In this document: positions 53,031 through 53,559 of the stretch, piece by piece
Layout: each line of letters starts with the position of its first letter
Numbering within the stretch: position 1 is the first letter of the stretch
Origin: Bryobacterales bacterium
Lineage (GTDB): Bacteria; Acidobacteriota; Terriglobia; Bryobacterales; Bryobacteraceae
DNA length: 53,559 nucleotides
Assembly: GCA_020852175.1 (NCBI GenBank)
Contig: JADZBH010000060.1
Span: 1-53,559 of the forward strand
Direction of reading: 5' to 3'
Made by a program: the position numbers and the translations under genes
Notes under the pieces: model-generated
What the model was told of the DNA's origin: nothing
Databases searched by the model: none
The model's input: the letters and a program-made list of their open reading frames with translations, nothing else

Positions 53031-53559
53031 GTATCCTTCGGAAGCGGACCAGGGGTCAACAGGCGCCGGGTTTCGCTGCCTCGGTTGCCGCATTCCGATA
53101 ACAACCAGTTTCCGCGGCGATCGGGCATCAACCGCGACGGTCCTGGAACCGGGCATGGCGGACGTCTAGACAAAAACCCGGTGGGCGTGACCGAAGAGGG
53201 CGCGGTGCTCGGAGAGGAGACGCTGATGTTTTATGGAGCGGGCGGCGAGCGGCTGGCCGAGTTCCAGATATCGGCGGTGCAGACGTTCCCCGGTTACTAT
53301 CTGCGGCTGACGGAGCGGAAGACGCTGGTGTGGTTCGGCTCGAAGTTGCTGCGCGACGGGAAGTACAATGTGGTGCAGGACCGGTTGGGGAGCGTGCGCT
53401 GGAGGCACGATATCACGAGCGGGCAGACCGAAACGGTGGACTATTATCCGTACGGGCAGGAGAAGCCGGGGGCGACGATGAACGACCGGGAGAAGTTCGC
53501 GACGTACCTGCGGGACTCCGAGACGGGGCTGGACTATGCGGACCAGCGGTATCATCAGC
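53031..53559 (+). CDS. RHS-repeat core fragment, partial at the window edge
   Basis: The frame is open from 53031 with no ATG until 53226 and runs off the end of the window. From about 53160 it encodes an RHS repeat-associated core: TLMFYGAGGERLAEF, then VVQDRLGSVRWRHD, VDYYPYGQEKPGA, and the hallmark REKFATYLRDSETGLDYADQ. RHS proteins are normally over 1000 residues with many YD repeats upstream, but here the start of the minus-strand hydrolase gene (53022) lies directly before it. It is therefore either a truncated RHS gene, an orphan RHS tip, or a recombined 3' cassette. The variable toxin end lies outside the window. Confidence 0.75.

Overview
This window is a GC-rich bacterial chromosome segment. 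Its gene families point to an acidobacterium of the Bryobacterales/Solibacter type. They include a very large carboxypeptidase-regulatory-like TonB-dependent receptor, a PQQ dehydrogenase beside a multi-haem cytochrome, a DUF1549/DUF1553 plus DUF1501 pair, an SMP-30/DUF1080 protein, Tat-exported Gfo/Idh/MocA and DUF362 proteins, DinB proteins, PEP-CTERM, FecR/DUF6600 and RHS. This taxonomic placement is inferred from gene content; there is no rRNA in the window. I see no tRNA, rRNA, CRISPR array or insertion sequence.

Layout. 1-5 kb: quinoprotein dehydrogenase and cytochrome, a small outer-membrane barrel, and a class I/II aminotransferase. 4.6-9.3 kb: a probably leaderless SPFH protein with a ribbon-helix-helix partner, a Cys-type sulfatase, a zinc-finger/TM/lectin-like protein and an exported DinB protein. 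9.4-15 kb: the TonB-dependent receptor, divergent from acetyl-CoA synthetase. 15-18.2 kb: ruvX-mltG plus an overlapping unknown gene, and an AI-2E/PerM family transporter. 18.3-22.9 kb: an exported peroxiredoxin whose peroxidatic residue is encoded by in-frame TGA (selenocysteine), then a vitamin B6 operon (unknown gene, MocR/PdxR-like regulator, pdxS, pdxT, low-MW phosphatase/arsenate reductase). 23-31 kb: unknown protein plus DUF362, Gfo/Idh/MocA oxidoreductase, two tandem PepSY-type membrane proteins with a tiny exported protein, a SET-domain protein coupled to a peptidoglycan-binding-like protein, and DUF1501. 31-36 kb: the PSD1 cytochrome/DUF1553 giant and an SMP-30-DUF1080 fusion. 36-44.7 kb: signal peptidase I, DUF2905, xylose-isomerase-like enzyme, DinB, class A beta-lactamase-like protein, zinc-ribbon coiled coil, PEP-CTERM protein, MurJ and an SDR. 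44.8-46.7 kb: an AT-rich three-gene island. 47-53.6 kb: FecR/DUF6600 protein with glycine-rich repeats, YfhO-like membrane protein, a glycosidase-like exported protein and an RHS fragment cut by the window edge.

Two things stand out. (1) 18287-18808 is a peroxiredoxin with TGA exactly at the active-site Cys of the TxxC motif. It is followed by a near-perfect bacterial SECIS hairpin (18497-18539), and the protein carries an N-terminal signal peptide, so it looks like an exported selenoenzyme. (2) 44801-46714 is a compact, overlapping, AT-rich operon with its own strong sigma70-type promoter. It encodes a twin-arginine exported propeller-like protein, a secreted 14-cysteine miniprotein, and a MauE/DoxX-type membrane redox protein of the kind that supports disulfide formation in methylamine dehydrogenase. 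The set mirrors the heavy chain/light chain/MauE logic but lacks the tryptophans needed for a TTQ cofactor, so it may be an undescribed disulfide-rich exported system.
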